This document shows, one piece after another, positions 1 through 10,983 of a DNA stretch of 64,000 bases. The stretch is taken from positions 124,001-188,000 of the forward strand of contig NW_020194559.1 of assembly GCF_002865645.1 (NCBI RefSeq), in the 5' to 3' direction. The notes under the pieces are model-generated. The model worked only from the letters and a program-made list of their open reading frames with translations, was not told the origin of the DNA and ran no database searches. A program made the translations under genes and the position numbers. Source of the DNA: Hyaloscypha bicolor E (lineage: Eukaryota; Ascomycota; Leotiomycetes; Helotiales; Hyaloscyphaceae). Numbering within the stretch: the first letter of the stretch is position 1; each line of letters starts with the position of its first letter.

Positions 1-970
1 CTGCTTCTTCCGAAGCTCCTGCACTTCAAAGTACGATTAGTAAAGACGATATAATTTCATAATTCTTCAATTGAAACCCGACAAAGACAATAATGACTAG
101 CCAAAGCTCGAGACGGAAAGTTTCGAAACCTCCAAATAACTAGACCGCCAACGCAGAGCCCAACCGGGGTGCTAATAGTCCCTCATCAATCTCGGCTCCT
201 CACTCCCTCCGTATCAAAACTTAGAAACATGCTTCATCCATGTCGAAGAACAAGAAGAATGTCAGACAGCAACTGCTTGACTGCAAGTATCAAGACCCAG
301 TTATTGCCTCTAGTCCAGCTGCTTGGCAGTAAATGCCAAGACCCAGCGGCCATTGCCTGTAACAACTGCTTGACTGTACTGGTCAAGACCCAGCGTCACT
401 TTTGTTTTTCCTTGCTGCTTGACTGTAAGTGTCAAGACCCAGCTCGCGCCTTTCCTCGATCAAAATGACTAGCAAAAATGTCAAAATGCATACAGTATTT
501 CGCACCAAAGAAAGTACTGTACAAAAGAAACCTGGGAAGCTCCTGGGCGCTTCCCATTACGTTTCCTCCTCCGGCAAAAGGCGAAAATGTGATGTTCCCA
601 AGCAGCGGGAAATTTGTCAGGTAGGTGTCCTCCTTCCTTGACACGCGGTATTCTGTCTAGTGAACGACGATGATGGAATGAGGCTCTTGAGCTGGCTCGC
701 AAAGAGATTTCGCAAACCAGCTTATTAGCGTAATAGAAGATAAGTCTCACTCCGGAGCGTGAGGGGATAGAAATTGCCTAGCGATATCAATAAGTCGTGT
801 TTCTTCGGCCGTGGGTATTCTTTGATAACCGTGTCCGCTGACTCTGATTAGAGAAACCTATTTCTACTGCACATTCTATGCGGTTTGAGGAAGAAACAGA
901 CTCCTCGATGATAGGCATTCTCATACACGCCGCGGCACCGCAGTGAGCAGTTTATCGTCATGCTCAGGAC
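1..970. other. Left-end region without a convincing gene
   Basis: Short open frames here lack family signatures and convincing starts. The only structure I can support is the direct-repeat array at 273-442, listed separately. The rest, 443-970, is unique sequence in which I see nothing definite. A gene truncated by the window edge cannot be excluded. Confidence 0.5.
273..442. repeat. Four interrupted 28-bp palindromic direct repeats
   Basis: Four copies of a 28-bp unit lie at 273-300, 319-346, 366-393 and 415-442. Each starts CTGCTTG and ends CAAGACCCAG, and the period is 46-49 bp. Each copy contains a dyad, CTTGAC..GTCAAG with a 7-nt centre in copies 3 and 4. Copy 2 keeps the dyad with changed bases, CTTGGC..GCCAAG, and copy 1 has a 5-bp arm. 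The 18-21 nt between copies is only weakly similar. The units could be clustered binding sites for a dimeric regulator or a decayed minisatellite; no function is established. Confidence 0.75.
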
Positions 971-1721
971 TTAGGCATCTTCCGTGCCGCGCCGGTGAAA
1001 CAGTTCATCCAAAGCAGCAGGTAAGGGTTGCTGCTTGGACGAAGAGATTGCGGAGACTTTTCCAATAGCGTTGACAAGGTATTCTTCTGAGGGCACGGCG
1101 GTTGCGGGCGGTGGGAAACAATCGAGTTTTTCGAGATCCGGGACCTCAGGACTGGGGATCCGTGTCACGGACGTAAAGTCGAGCAGATACCTGGCTCCTG
1201 AATCCTCCTCTCGGACAAGGACCAGGGGATTACGCCAGAGGCATTTGACGAGTTCCTAAGAAGGGTGTGAGCAGTCGTGCAATTTTACGTACAGTCCTGA
1301 TACTGACCCGATATGGTACAGAAAAATCGTTTTCGAGGACTACTATACACCGAAGACGCCGAACTAGATCGATTAAGATCGAGCGATCGGGAGACTGGCC
1401 AGGAGTAATTGCGTGAACAGATTTGATATTTATCACACCAAGATGGTCTCCCAAGCATTGGACAAGTGGAACCCACCTCTTTGGATACCAGACGATTTCT
1501 GTACGCCATTCCCGTTGCGTCAAGTCAAAGATGTTTACATGCAGTCGATACTTGGGCCAGTCCAAACGAATGCTGTCACAACGCCGCCCAAGAGTCACCC
1601 TCTGTATGACTTTGAACAATGCATGCACCGCGATAATATCCTGATACCGTTGAGTTGCCCGAATTCTCTGAAGATAATCTGTCGTAGCCATAGGAAAATT
1701 TCGTAAATCGTCTTCTAACAT
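971..1721 (-). CDS. Conserved-looking hypothetical protein, two exons
   Basis: I do not recognise this family. The ATG is at 1721. Exon 1 is 1293-1721 and exon 2 is 971-1255, giving 237 residues. The joining intron, 1256-1292, would be only 37 nt: donor GTACGT, acceptor CTTCTTAG, both phase 0. After splicing the protein runs smoothly from ..VSIRT into ELVKCLWRNPL.., which reads better than the unspliced frame (that one stops after 20 more residues). No signal peptide or membrane segment is visible; the composition suggests a soluble globular protein. It faces the same way as the C2H2 gene just upstream. The alternative is two unrelated short frames. Confidence 0.5.
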
Positions 1722-1752
1722 CTTTCATAATAAACGACCTCACCGACCCCCT

Positions 1753-2608
1753 CTACACTCTGAACAGTCTTCCTTGACTATCTTCTCGTAGCACTGACAA
1801 GTCATGATGGTTGGCATGTGACTTGAGATGTCTCTTCGCATTGTCCAATCGTCTGGAAAAGCCGACTTTGGGCCCGTTGACGTGCCATGGGCAGCCGAGA
1901 GCGGGACAAAAGTAGTGGCGAATCTTTCCGTGTGTGTCCTTATGACGATCGAGGTCCCGTTGCGTTGCTTTCCCGATGCCGCAGCCTTGGAAGTCGCACC
2001 GATATGGTAGGGTGTGAGTTTTGATGTGCCGGCTAGACAGTGGAAGGTTAAAAACAAGTTGGGGCTGGGCTTTGAGAAGGGAGACCACCAACGAGAACAT
2101 GACGGGATACTTACTTGAGCTCACCCAGAGTAGGTTTCTCCTCTGAGCAATGGGGACATCGAAACTCGGGTGTGACAGCTTCTTCGACATCGTCATCATG
2201 GTCTTGCATCCCTGCTGCAAGCATTCCGTAAGTTGCATTGCTTTGACTCTGGGATCCAGAAGGTGTGAAAGCGACTGTCGAAGGACTGGTGTCGTTTGTT
2301 GCGGCGGCTGGAGTTGAGAAAGCTGACCAAGGATTAGACGGGGTTGGGTTGCTGGAAGTGGCATCTGAATTGACATTTGTGTCATGTGATACGAGAGGAA
2401 CTGGTGAGGCTGCGGTCTCCAATGGGATGCCATTATCGCCATTGACCGAGCAAGGCTCGCCGTTATAGTAAGTGAACAGGTTATCGACGGATTCTGGGTA
2501 CCATATCCGATAAGTGTCGAGTTCACTTTGACTGAGGTAGAGTAGAGAGAGGTCGGTGAAATCGTTATTGTAACCTAGTTGCCGATCATTGTAACTCGAA
2601 ATGGGTTG
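1753..2608 (-). CDS. C2H2 zinc-finger protein, start unresolved
   Basis: Probably a nuclear DNA-binding regulator. Two exons are visible: 2115-2608 or part of it, and 1753-2032. They are joined by an intron 2033-2114 (GTAAGT..CTAG). The intron splits the first finger: FRCPHCSEE.. lies before it and RHIKTH after it. Finger 2 is YRCDFQGC..HKDTH (C-x4-C, H-x3-H). Finger 3 is YFCPALGC..RHLKSH with a longer loop. The N-terminal part is Ser/Thr/Pro-rich with an acidic DDDVEE stretch, as in fungal activators. The first exon frame is open up to a TAA at 2609-2611 but contains no ATG, so a further 5' exon must carry the start. Target genes are unknown. Confidence 0.7.
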
Positions 2609-4365
2609 TTATGCGGAGATAACGCTCCGCCCGTTGTGAAGGTTGGACGAAGTCTCACAGTCGATCTGTGGACTTCGAGGAGAAGAAGCAGGCAGTGGAC
2701 CTCTTCCTCAGCCGCGGGTAGTCGCGATGCAGAAGGGAGGAGGGAACGAGAGGATACGCGTTTAAAAGACCGATGAACGAGATTCCGCGCTAATTGAGGC
2801 CCCTTCAGCCTTCTGATGTGTCGATGGGGGTCATTCAAGCCACAAAATGCCCCTCCTCAAGCGAGGCAGACTTGGTTGGAGATCCCGCGCCGAGTGGTGC
2901 ATGTCTCTCAGGGAGGAACTAGCCAATAGGATGCCTTTCGATACAGCACCAGTAGGTGGCGGAGGCCTCACACCAACTTCAAGAAAACCTTGTTTCTGAA
3001 ACGAAGATGTTCCAACATTGAAAATGGGGCCTCAAGTTATCACGGGCCAGACGTTGACACGGGCCATTGAGGCCTCCTTGAGGCTCTTGTCCATGTGTTC
3101 CATCACTTTCCTCGGTACAACAACCGGGACCTGGCTTCCCAAATTTCGGGGTTTGAGGCCTCCTTCTGCGTTCCTCTCATATGTTTGGTCACGTTTCTCA
3201 GCACAACAGCCAGGTACATGGCTCCAAGATACCCAAATCTCTGATTTTGAGGCCTCCTTCTGACGTGATCCATGCTGATTGAATGCCGGGAAGAGCGTTG
3301 TGCCTCTTGAGGCTTTCGAGGACATAATTCCGCCCGGTACGTCAATGCCGGCTCGGGAATAAAGTGTGCCAGCCCCAAGGTGGCCTCCATTCTCTCAAAA
3401 AACGACGAACTATAAGACGGGGAGAATGTTTCTCTGAAGGGAGTGCATCAACCGGTCAGTACCTCATCTCTCTTCTTCCATCGTCATGCCCTCAAAGTCG
3501 TCAAAGAGATCCAGTGTGAGACCCAAAGAGTCAAAAGAGTAAGTGCGAGGGATAACCTCCGTCAGGACTTGATCTAATATAAAGCTCCAGAACCTCCCTC
3601 CACAAGAGTTCCGGGCACCGCAAGGAACATTCCCCTCAAGGAAACTCCACGAAGCTCCCAAACACTTCTCCCCAAAACAACTCTACAGACCAAAAAGTGT
3701 CCTGGAGCTATGATCAAACAGCCGCCACCCACAACTCAGCGCACAGCCAATACCAAGCTAGTTCTCTCACAGGATTGCCTTTAGCAAGAACCTGGCCAGA
3801 CTCTGCCACTGTTCCATCTCAAATTAGACTCGATCACGATCTTCTCGGGCTGAACCAGAACACCGCCATTGTCGATTCTTTGGTGTACCCAGCGTCAGCA
3901 TATCCAAACGAAGGTCTTGAATGTCCATACCATCGAACAGTGCATCGAGAGGACTTTGCCGAGAAAGTCTCGGGATATGGACTGGGCGGTCTTGATCGAT
4001 TCCTGGCTGAAGCACAATCAAGTGCGGGAGCGGTGTATTTTGGTGATGGTGTGATATATCAAGCGGGTCCCTGTTGCTGTTTCGGAGAATTGTGAACGGG
4101 CGGTTTCTTCTTGTTGATCGAGTTCGACGATCTGGGCATGTTTTGTTCCCTCGTCTTCCGAGACTACTCAAAGATCAATTTGACTATTTCCACAAAACAT
4201 CTTCTACATGGTTAAAGAGTTCTCGGGAATAAGAAACCCTCGTCCTTTGGTGAAGAAGAAAAACGAATGAGAACGGAGGAAATAGTAGCTTTCGGAATAT
4301 GTGACTGACCCCGTTGGGGTCCCGTGACCTCATTCGTCTAAAAGCCTAATAGTTATAAATCCACC
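2609..4365. other. Intergenic region, no supported gene
   Basis: An open frame at 3697-4095 (+) starts at GTG and has no ATG; the frames at 3464-3661 and 3824-4171 (-) show no family features. The region contains the short tandem repeat at 3067-3266. A missing 5' exon of the C2H2 gene probably lies near 2610-2840. Confidence 0.4.
3067..3266. repeat. Imperfect tandem repeat, period about 86-94 bp
   Basis: The phrase TTGAGGCCTCCTT recurs at 3067, 3153 and 3247. The sequence between copies is related: both full units carry CAACAaCCgGG or CAACAgCCaGG followed by TACATGGCT or CCTGGCT and CCCAAAT. So there are two full diverged units and the start of a third. It looks like an old tandem duplication in non-coding DNA. 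Confidence 0.6.
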
Positions 4366-5319
4366 TCACGCTTTCTTGTCTACCTTCACGAATCTTTTCC
4401 TGACTGCTGCAATCATCTTACCAAACCAGAAGACGTTCAGCACCTGGAGTATAACATGGCCTCCCATGTAGAGGACGACAAGCCACACCGGTAGTGACCG
4501 ATCGTTTCCAAACCTCATCAGCTCGCTGTTGGTCTCAAACTTCGCGCTGTTGCTTAGGTTCAACGCGTTCCAGACGTCTCTGTAGATGTTGAAAGAGGAA
4601 TACGCTCCCCAGACCAGCCGACAGCTGAAGAAAACGACCAGAAGAGTCAAGCCGTCATAAAGCTGTGCCTTGGTACCAGTCATACTAAGCTTGTCGAAGA
4701 ACCAATGAATATTCAAAAATGGTGTTGAGAGCTCATATAACATAAAAACACATCCATAGTAGTTGAAAATTGGCCGCTGTGGAAAGAAAATCAGTGTTGT
4801 AAAGTTTTACTCACCAAGAGTCATCCTCAGAAAACGTACAAATCCAAGAGTGTACGTCAAAAGGCAACTCGAGGCGTGAGCCAACATGCCCAAGCCAAAT
4901 ACATCGAGGTAGCGAATCATGACAATCAGGTCGAAAAGGAACCATCCAGTTGCGAGAGCTTGCACAAGGCCTGCCGCTCCTGTGTAGCCCCACATCCTCT
5001 CCTCGAGGTTCATGCTCTTTCTTTCTTTATCAATCATCATTATCAATGGTGCTAGTATGGAGATTGCCACACTCTGGACCATGGAGGCACAGTGCATGTT
5101 CCATCGAAGCTTGCTCTTGTAAGAGAGTTTTGTGTAGCTGTTTGGAAGTAGGAGGCTCGACAACGGCGGCGCAAGATATGCAAATATAAAGTGGTAGAGA
5201 GCGCATGCGTACAGGATCTCGTGGATGTGGAGGGGCAGCGTGTGTAGCGAGAGGGCATCGCATACGGGCTGGACAAGTGCCTTGAGCCATGGGATCGGAG
5301 GGAGGAACGGATCGAGCAT
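4366..5319 (-). CDS. TLC-domain multi-pass membrane protein (TMEM56/TLCD-like)
   Basis: Exons are 4840-5319 and 4366-4776, giving 296 residues. The intron 4777-4839 uses donor GTACGT in phase 0, not the tempting downstream GTGAGT, which breaks the frame. The spliced join reads ..LTYTLGF-RPIFNYYG... About seven hydrophobic segments are present, plus the family motif LYELSTPFLNIHWF in the second half, diagnostic of the TRAM/LAG1/CLN8 fold. LAG1-type ceramide synthases carry a catalytic His-His pair that I do not see, so this belongs to the TMEM56-like branch of ER or Golgi membrane lipid-homeostasis proteins rather than ceramide synthase. The C-terminus is Lys-rich (KVDKKA), compatible with ER retrieval. 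The specific substrate is unknown. Confidence 0.85.
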
Positions 5320-7103
5320 CGTGAGGCAGTCTCAGGTGGGAAAGGAAGGGATTGGAACTGGAACCCGTATCAGCAAGCGTCACTCTAGCGGATGAGCCGG
5401 ATAGGATTGTACTCGGGATCCATACTTACTGAAAGCAGCTAAGAGTTTGGGTTTGAACTATACGTAGGAAATACTCCAGAAGAGAGGTTTCCCTTGGCCA
5501 TTGAGGGTAGGAGAAGGGAAGACAAGAGAGGCGAGGAGAAAACAAGACGGCTAGATACGTACGCAACTGAAGACAAGCGCGAACTCTGTTCCCCCAAGCA
5601 GGAGCTATCGCGGGTCCAGGTCGGCAGTGCAAAACAGCCCAGTCCGTGTGACCCTGGGCCAAGACAAGCAGCGCGTTGGGGTTCCATCGTCAGCAACGAG
5701 GATTGAACAATGTTGAGGTTCCTGAGCCGGTAAGCTGTATCAAAGCCTTCCTAGGCCGCTTGCACAGCAGTTCGGGCAGATGTTTTCATGACGTTCTATT
5801 GCAGAAGTGCCCCGCAATTGTGAAGTTGAATTCAGCTTGAGATCTGAAGAAGTTCAGGGTCCAAATATCCCTGCAAAACCCTGACGCTAGTCCCGGATCG
5901 TTGGCGAGACTGTGCCGAACATGTGGCTGGGATTTCTGAACAACATTTTCATAGGGACCGAGTGGTCTTCCTACTCGCTGGGAGTAGCTGCTGCAGCCTG
6001 CCACTGGCAGATGGAAGGTTGAAATCAATTCTACCATGAATTATCTTCGTTGAAGTCATGCCAAAGACCGTTGATAAACTGACGACAGAATCAGTTTCAT
6101 CTTGACAAACACCTCCGATTTCCATCATCATCTCCTTCGACGTGTACCGAGAGAAACCCGAGAGAAATGCGAATCTGGGTGGCTTCAGACCGCAGATTAG
6201 TTGATGGAGACACGCAGGAAAGAGGGCCGAGACGTCATGGCATTCGATCGTCCAAGTGAATGCAAGATGCTGGAGCAACTGGTGGAGAAACCGTTTCTCA
6301 CTCTCCTATGTGAATCATCGCATACTCTGTGTCACGTATTATTATGCATTCGTCCCTAGGTTGCTGAATCATCACTTTACATGTGTTGTTCCATAGCGGG
6401 GTCGTTGCACAAGATTCTTTCTCATGCTGTGCTACCAAACAATTATCCGGAGACTTTCAAATTACTGTTTTTGGCCTCCAAGATTATCGAATAAAAATCC
6501 CAGTCTGTAGATAACAAAAAAGCCTCCAGTTCTAAGTCAGCAGCAAGTGCGGGGATCATTTTAGCAGCCGTCGATGAGTAATCCTGCTACGGAAACCTCT
6601 TCGAGTTCGATGCTTTCTCGTATCAGATTCCTAGATAATCAAGCTTTCAGTTCTCGTGGTCGTTAGATATGGTCTCCGTATCGTGCACGATCCATTCAGC
6701 GACGGAAACTAGCAATCGCGATGAGCTGCACAGTCCAATCTTGAACGGCCTGAGAGGATCGGAGTTGCGATCCGCTGAGCTAAACTTTCAGCTGCGAATA
6801 CCTGCATGTTGAAATGCTCTAGATCGAGACAGACTCACCCCTCACTCCAAGGCTAGAATTGCAATTGGACAATTGCTGATTTCAGGGGGTCGCCTATCCG
6901 CTGCTCAACGTCCAAGTCCCTACATTGTCACCCTCCTTTTCTTGGCCATTGGTTATCACAATTCCTATCTTGGGAGTCAATATGGGACACGAGAGGGAGG
7001 AAGGTCTATAAGTATAGCCCAGCTCTTCTCACATATCTCCTCTCAACCGTCAGTCGATCCATTATCTCAAAGCCTATCACAAGAACATCCATCTCTATCC
7101 ACC
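5320..7103. other. Long intergenic region, no supported gene
   Basis: Short open frames at 5426-5706 and 5786-6278 show no family signature and overlap each other on both strands. I see no repeat or RNA gene. The right end (about 6850-7103) is presumably the promoter and 5' leader of the hydrolase gene at 7104. Confidence 0.4.
7007..7017 (+). promoter_or_regulatory. TATA-like element upstream of the hydrolase gene
   Basis: The sequence TATAAGTATAG lies 97 bp before the ATG at 7104 and is followed by a pyrimidine- and CA-rich leader, a typical arrangement for an inducible fungal gene. Inference from sequence only. Confidence 0.35.
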
Positions 7104-8312
7104 ATGCCTTTCGTCACAACAAAAGACAAGACTGAGATTTTCTACAAGGACGTGGGTGTATTTCTTTGAGCATGGTGTTCCTCTCTCAGAGTTTCGCAAC
7201 TTGTTCCACCTCTCGAGGCGGGTCTCCAGAGGAATGGACCCGTGACACCCTTCTTACCCTCCTCGACCCCTTTCTTGATAGAGAATGCTAACCCCCATAT
7301 CACGTAGTGGGGTAACCAACCTATTTCATTGTTCCATAACCGGAGCTCCTTATTTCACTGGTCGGGAGAATGAGACATGCTCCCGGCTCTCTCCCGGCTC
7401 ACTTCCCTCTAAAGAAACATGTTGCTAATTCGTTGAAGGCAACCCATCCGGAAAACCAGTCGTATTCTCTCATGGCTGGCCCTTGAATAGTGACAACTGG
7501 GAAAACCGTAAGTGTTGGGTAACATATCCCTTTCCTCTCTGCAATTCCCTCATGTTGTCTTCCGAGAAAGTTATATTGCCCAGTGACTTACCTATTATCC
7601 AGAAATGTTCTTCCTAGGGCAACACGGCTACCGCGTCATCGCCCATGACCGTCGCGGCCACGGACGCTCCAGCCAGCCCTGGGGCGGAAACGACATGGAC
7701 ACTTACTCGGATGACCTGCTCGCCGTCTTCGAGCACCTGGACATCAAAGACGCCATGCTCGTCGGGCACTCCACCGGCGGCGGCGAAGTAATCCGCTTCC
7801 TCGGCCGCCACGGCACCAGCCGCGTCTCCAAAGCCGTCATCGTCGGCGCCATTCCACCTGTCATGGTCTTAAAAGACAGCAACCCCCTCGGCCTCCCCAA
7901 GTCTGTCTTCGACGGTTTCCGCTCCGCTATGATCGCCGACCGCGCCCAATTCTTCCTCGACGTCCCAACGGGCCCGTTCTTCGGCTATAACCTCCCTGGC
8001 GCCAAGAGCTCACAGGGACTCATCCAGAGCTGGTGGCAACAAGGCATGATGTGCAGCTTCAAGAGCGCTTATGACTGCATCTCAGTCTTCTCGGAAACCG
8101 ATATGACCAAGGATTTGAAGAAGATCGATATCCCGGTTTTGATTCTGCATGGGGAGTTGGATCAGATTGTGCCGATTAGGGCGTCTGCTTTGGAGGGCAT
8201 TAAGCTGTTGCAGAAGGGGACGTTGAAGGTTTACCCCGGTGGGGCGCATGCGTTGCCGAATACGGCTGTTGATGAGGTTAATGGGGATTTGCTTGCTTTC
8301 TTGAAGTCTTGA
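7104..8312 (+). CDS. Alpha/beta hydrolase of the non-haem chloroperoxidase family
   Basis: Exons 7104-7151, 7308-7311, 7439-7507 and 7603-8312 give 276 residues, the usual family length. Catalytic residues fit: nucleophile Ser97 in VGHSTGG, Asp227 in HGELDQIVP, His256 in GGAHALP. The oxyanion region is FSHGWPL. Members are cofactor-free hydrolases or perhydrolases acting on small esters; 'chloroperoxidase' is a historic name and the true substrate is unknown. Exon 2 would be only 4 nt (TGGG), supplying the conserved Trp of the YKDWG motif. It sits between an intron ending TGCTAAC..CACGTAG and one starting GTAACC and ending TGCTAAT..TTGAAG. The alternative, one long intron from 7156, replaces Trp by Val. 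Codon use in exon 4 is strongly C-ending for about 500 nt, then changes. Confidence 0.9.
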
Positions 8313-8649
8313 GCAATGGGCTACCTGGGGCTGGCAGCTCAAACTTTGAGCCTTTCATTCGTCCTGCGTCTTTCCTTAAGTATACCGAGGTAGTGTCAAT
8401 CACACTGTCCTCAACGTCCTCTCTTCCGGTACTCCTCAGCATTCAATGCGTAGCGCTTCTAGTTTCTAATTCCCTTGCCCTCATTTTGATATTGTATAAC
8501 CGCCCACCCTGCAAGTCCTTCATGTGTGATATCAGCACTTGAATCTCACCCCATAGGACTGACAGTCCCCCAGCTTTATAACCGGAGGCCTCCGACTTTG
8601 CCAACTGCAGCCTGCTTCCTTACCGAATGCCTTGCATGGAGGGGTGCAA

Positions 8650-9805
8650 CTATGCTAAGTAGTCCACGGTCGCAGACAATGTAGCAAGAGCAACACTAAC
8701 ACCGAAGCTCGTTTGCAGGAACCCCGCGACCGTGAAACCCGCAGAGACATCATGTTTCACCACACCATAAATCAGTCCCACCACCGTACTACAAACCAAA
8801 ACCACAGCGCCAACATACCAAAAGATCTCCCATCTCCTCTCTTCGACTAATTCCAGGCCCCAGCCGCTCCCAAGCCCGTCATCCGGCCTGAGTGCGACTC
8901 TATCTTGGAGGTAGGTGGGCATCCGATTCGTGCATGCTTTCGTCCTGTACCGTTTCTCGGTGCGTGGTACATGGTCAAAAGCATATTGTGCCCAACCGGG
9001 GGTATTGATCTGATGGGCTTGGGTGCATAGAGATAATCTGGGTGGTCTTCTGGGGGCAAAGATTCTCTAACTTTCCTCTCCTCACAGGAAAAGAACTTGA
9101 TATCTGCCAGAGACCCCGCATCGATTTCAAACTGCGTGAATGTTAGCTACATTCTCTTTTCTTGTTTGATTTTGAGGGATGCAGACTTGAACGAATCTGA
9201 TTCTAGTAATTGTCCGCATGGAAATCCACCATTGGATTTCGCCGACTTCATGGCGATATGCTCGCTTCAAGGTTTTAAATAGATCCTCGTCATCTTGGAC
9301 CTGGGCTATGTTGACGGAGATCATGACTGTTCTGTGATAATTGGATCGCAGACGACTGATACAAAGGAGGATAGATCGGATCGATGGAGGTTCTGGCGGT
9401 GATGAATCCTTATCAGGTTCGCTGGAACTTTCTGATGTCGTAGGGCTTGGTTTTCTATTTTCAATTGATCTTGGAATGATCCATCTGAATAGGACGTTGC
9501 GTTGCCATGTCCTGGAGGCCATCCAGCAACCGAGCCAGACCTCGTTTGACTGCCGGCTTTCGTACATGGAAGGGAAGATCGTTCAATAAGAGCTGGACCG
9601 AGCCAGGCACTTCTTCGTAGTAGGTGTCTTTAATCTGAGCTCCAAACCGCTCCAGAGAGAGCATTGTTAGCTGAAAAGTCAAGTGGCCATGATTGACAAT
9701 CTCGCATCGATCCAAGAAGTTTCTTTCTTGCGAGCAATAGATACTTCCTTTGTGATGATTGTTCTCTCGGTCGGGCCCAGTCTTCATATCTTCGAAATTT
9801 GACAT
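8650..9805 (-). CDS. Fungal membrane protein of unknown function, frame break near the C-terminus
   Basis: The ATG is at 9805. The N-terminal half has an acidic/Ser-rich linker and the phrase RIRFVQ. A clear intron 9132-9186 (donor GTCTGC, branch AGCTAAC, acceptor ACGCAG) links FVQ to FEIDAG. The text LPPEDHPDYLYAPKP..IPPVGHNMLL follows, and the protein ends with GSGWGLELVEERRWEIF plus two hydrophobic helices. This order (FVQFE, PP-D-YLY, P-GxN, GWG, two helices) recalls a large family of uncharacterised Pezizomycotina proteins. Between about 8922 and 8990 the frame must shift by one; no normal-length intron fits (a GTACCA..GTACAG stretch is only 26 nt). The junction between the first two exon frames near 9461-9567 is also unresolved. 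It may be an inactive copy. Confidence 0.55.
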
Positions 9806-10983
9806 CGTAACTTCAATGGTTTTAAAAACCGGGCGCAGAGGCTTCCTTCATATACTCATTATGTGTGGACACACTCCTAAGTGAAGACACACTCTCGGAC
9901 ACCCATATCCTCACGTGTTCGTGCTACAAAGTAGGTTGTGTCCGCACTTAACTCATATTCCACCAACGTTGGAACTCATTCTGCGTGCGGACACCCTGCA
10001 TTGTTGGCACAATATGGTAAGCGCAGACACCCTGAACATGGGACCTCAGCCACGCGATGATCGACCGAGGTTTGGATATGCGTGTGGATGTGACGAGCCG
10101 AATTCCTCGCCCCAAGAGTACGCAATGTGCCTGAAATCCTCCATAGTTGTTAAACAGTTAGTGGATCCGTGGGATGTATTTTGGCATGGATAGGATGAAC
10201 GGCAAAAGATAAATGGTGCCTGCCGAACTTGCGAACGAGCCTGGAAATCGAAGATTGGTGAGCAATTTGCAATACCCCAAACTCTGAGAAGGAGCAAATG
10301 CGCTGAACTCAGAGAGATCCAACAAACACAATCATGAAAGCTCAAAGTTGGGGGGAACCAAGACACTGGGGATTTTTTCCTTCGGATTTTCTTTTCTGGC
10401 GGGGATGGTCACTTGGACAATACTGGAAGGAGAGACCGCCCTGTAATCAGCCTTGGGCGACGACCTCTAGAACACCAATGTCCCAATCATATGCTGGCCA
10501 ATTGAAACCCGGATTGAGTTGGTTGGGGATGTGAGCCGCCCGGCGTAGCGCTGGCTGCATCTGCTTTGCTTTGCTTGTGGTTCTGACGTGGCTTCACGCC
10601 GTCACAATCACCTGCCTTGGGCGGTTGTCAGTCTTCTCATTCCAGGCTCATGGTTCCAACCGAATATTGTCTAGTCATGTTCCCAGAAGCATGTATTTCA
10701 AACCGCGATCAAACCACTCGGCGATATTTGAGAAGGATGACGCGAAAGCTTCAAATGAAGAGGTTTGGGCATCCCAGGCCTGTGGCAGCCCCACAGTGGC
10801 TAGTTCTAGAATTCCCCTGTGGCTGAGCTAGACTCGATTTCCAGCGATCATCAAAACCCCTGAAAACGCGAAATGACACGCTGCAATGCGCCACTCTCTC
10901 TCTCTCTGACATCAATTATTCCCAAAGTTTTCCATTGCTCGACGATTGTCCATCTGCGTTGAAAATGGGGTTTTTGATACAAA
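9806..10983. other. Intergenic region with short degenerate repeats
   Basis: Around 9858-10045 the phrase GCGGACACCCTG or GCGCAGACACCCTGAAC and related GTGTGGACACAC strings recur irregularly, with a short palindrome CCAACGTTGG at about 9962. No gene is supported; the open frames at 10046-10366 and 10571-10831 have no family features. A CT-rich run just before 10910 is probably promoter of the next gene. Confidence 0.4.

Noticed and set aside
273..442. 28-bp repeats with 18-21-bp spacers resembling a CRISPR array
   Set aside because: Repeats are imperfect and spacers share similarity; genes around are clearly eukaryotic and no cas gene exists.
3697..4095. 132-codon open frame on the plus strand
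   Set aside because: Opens with GTG, contains no ATG and matches no family; opposite frames are equally open.
4777..4839. GTGAGT as the donor of the TLC-gene intron
   Set aside because: It shifts the frame and stops within a few codons; the upstream GTACGT keeps the family text.
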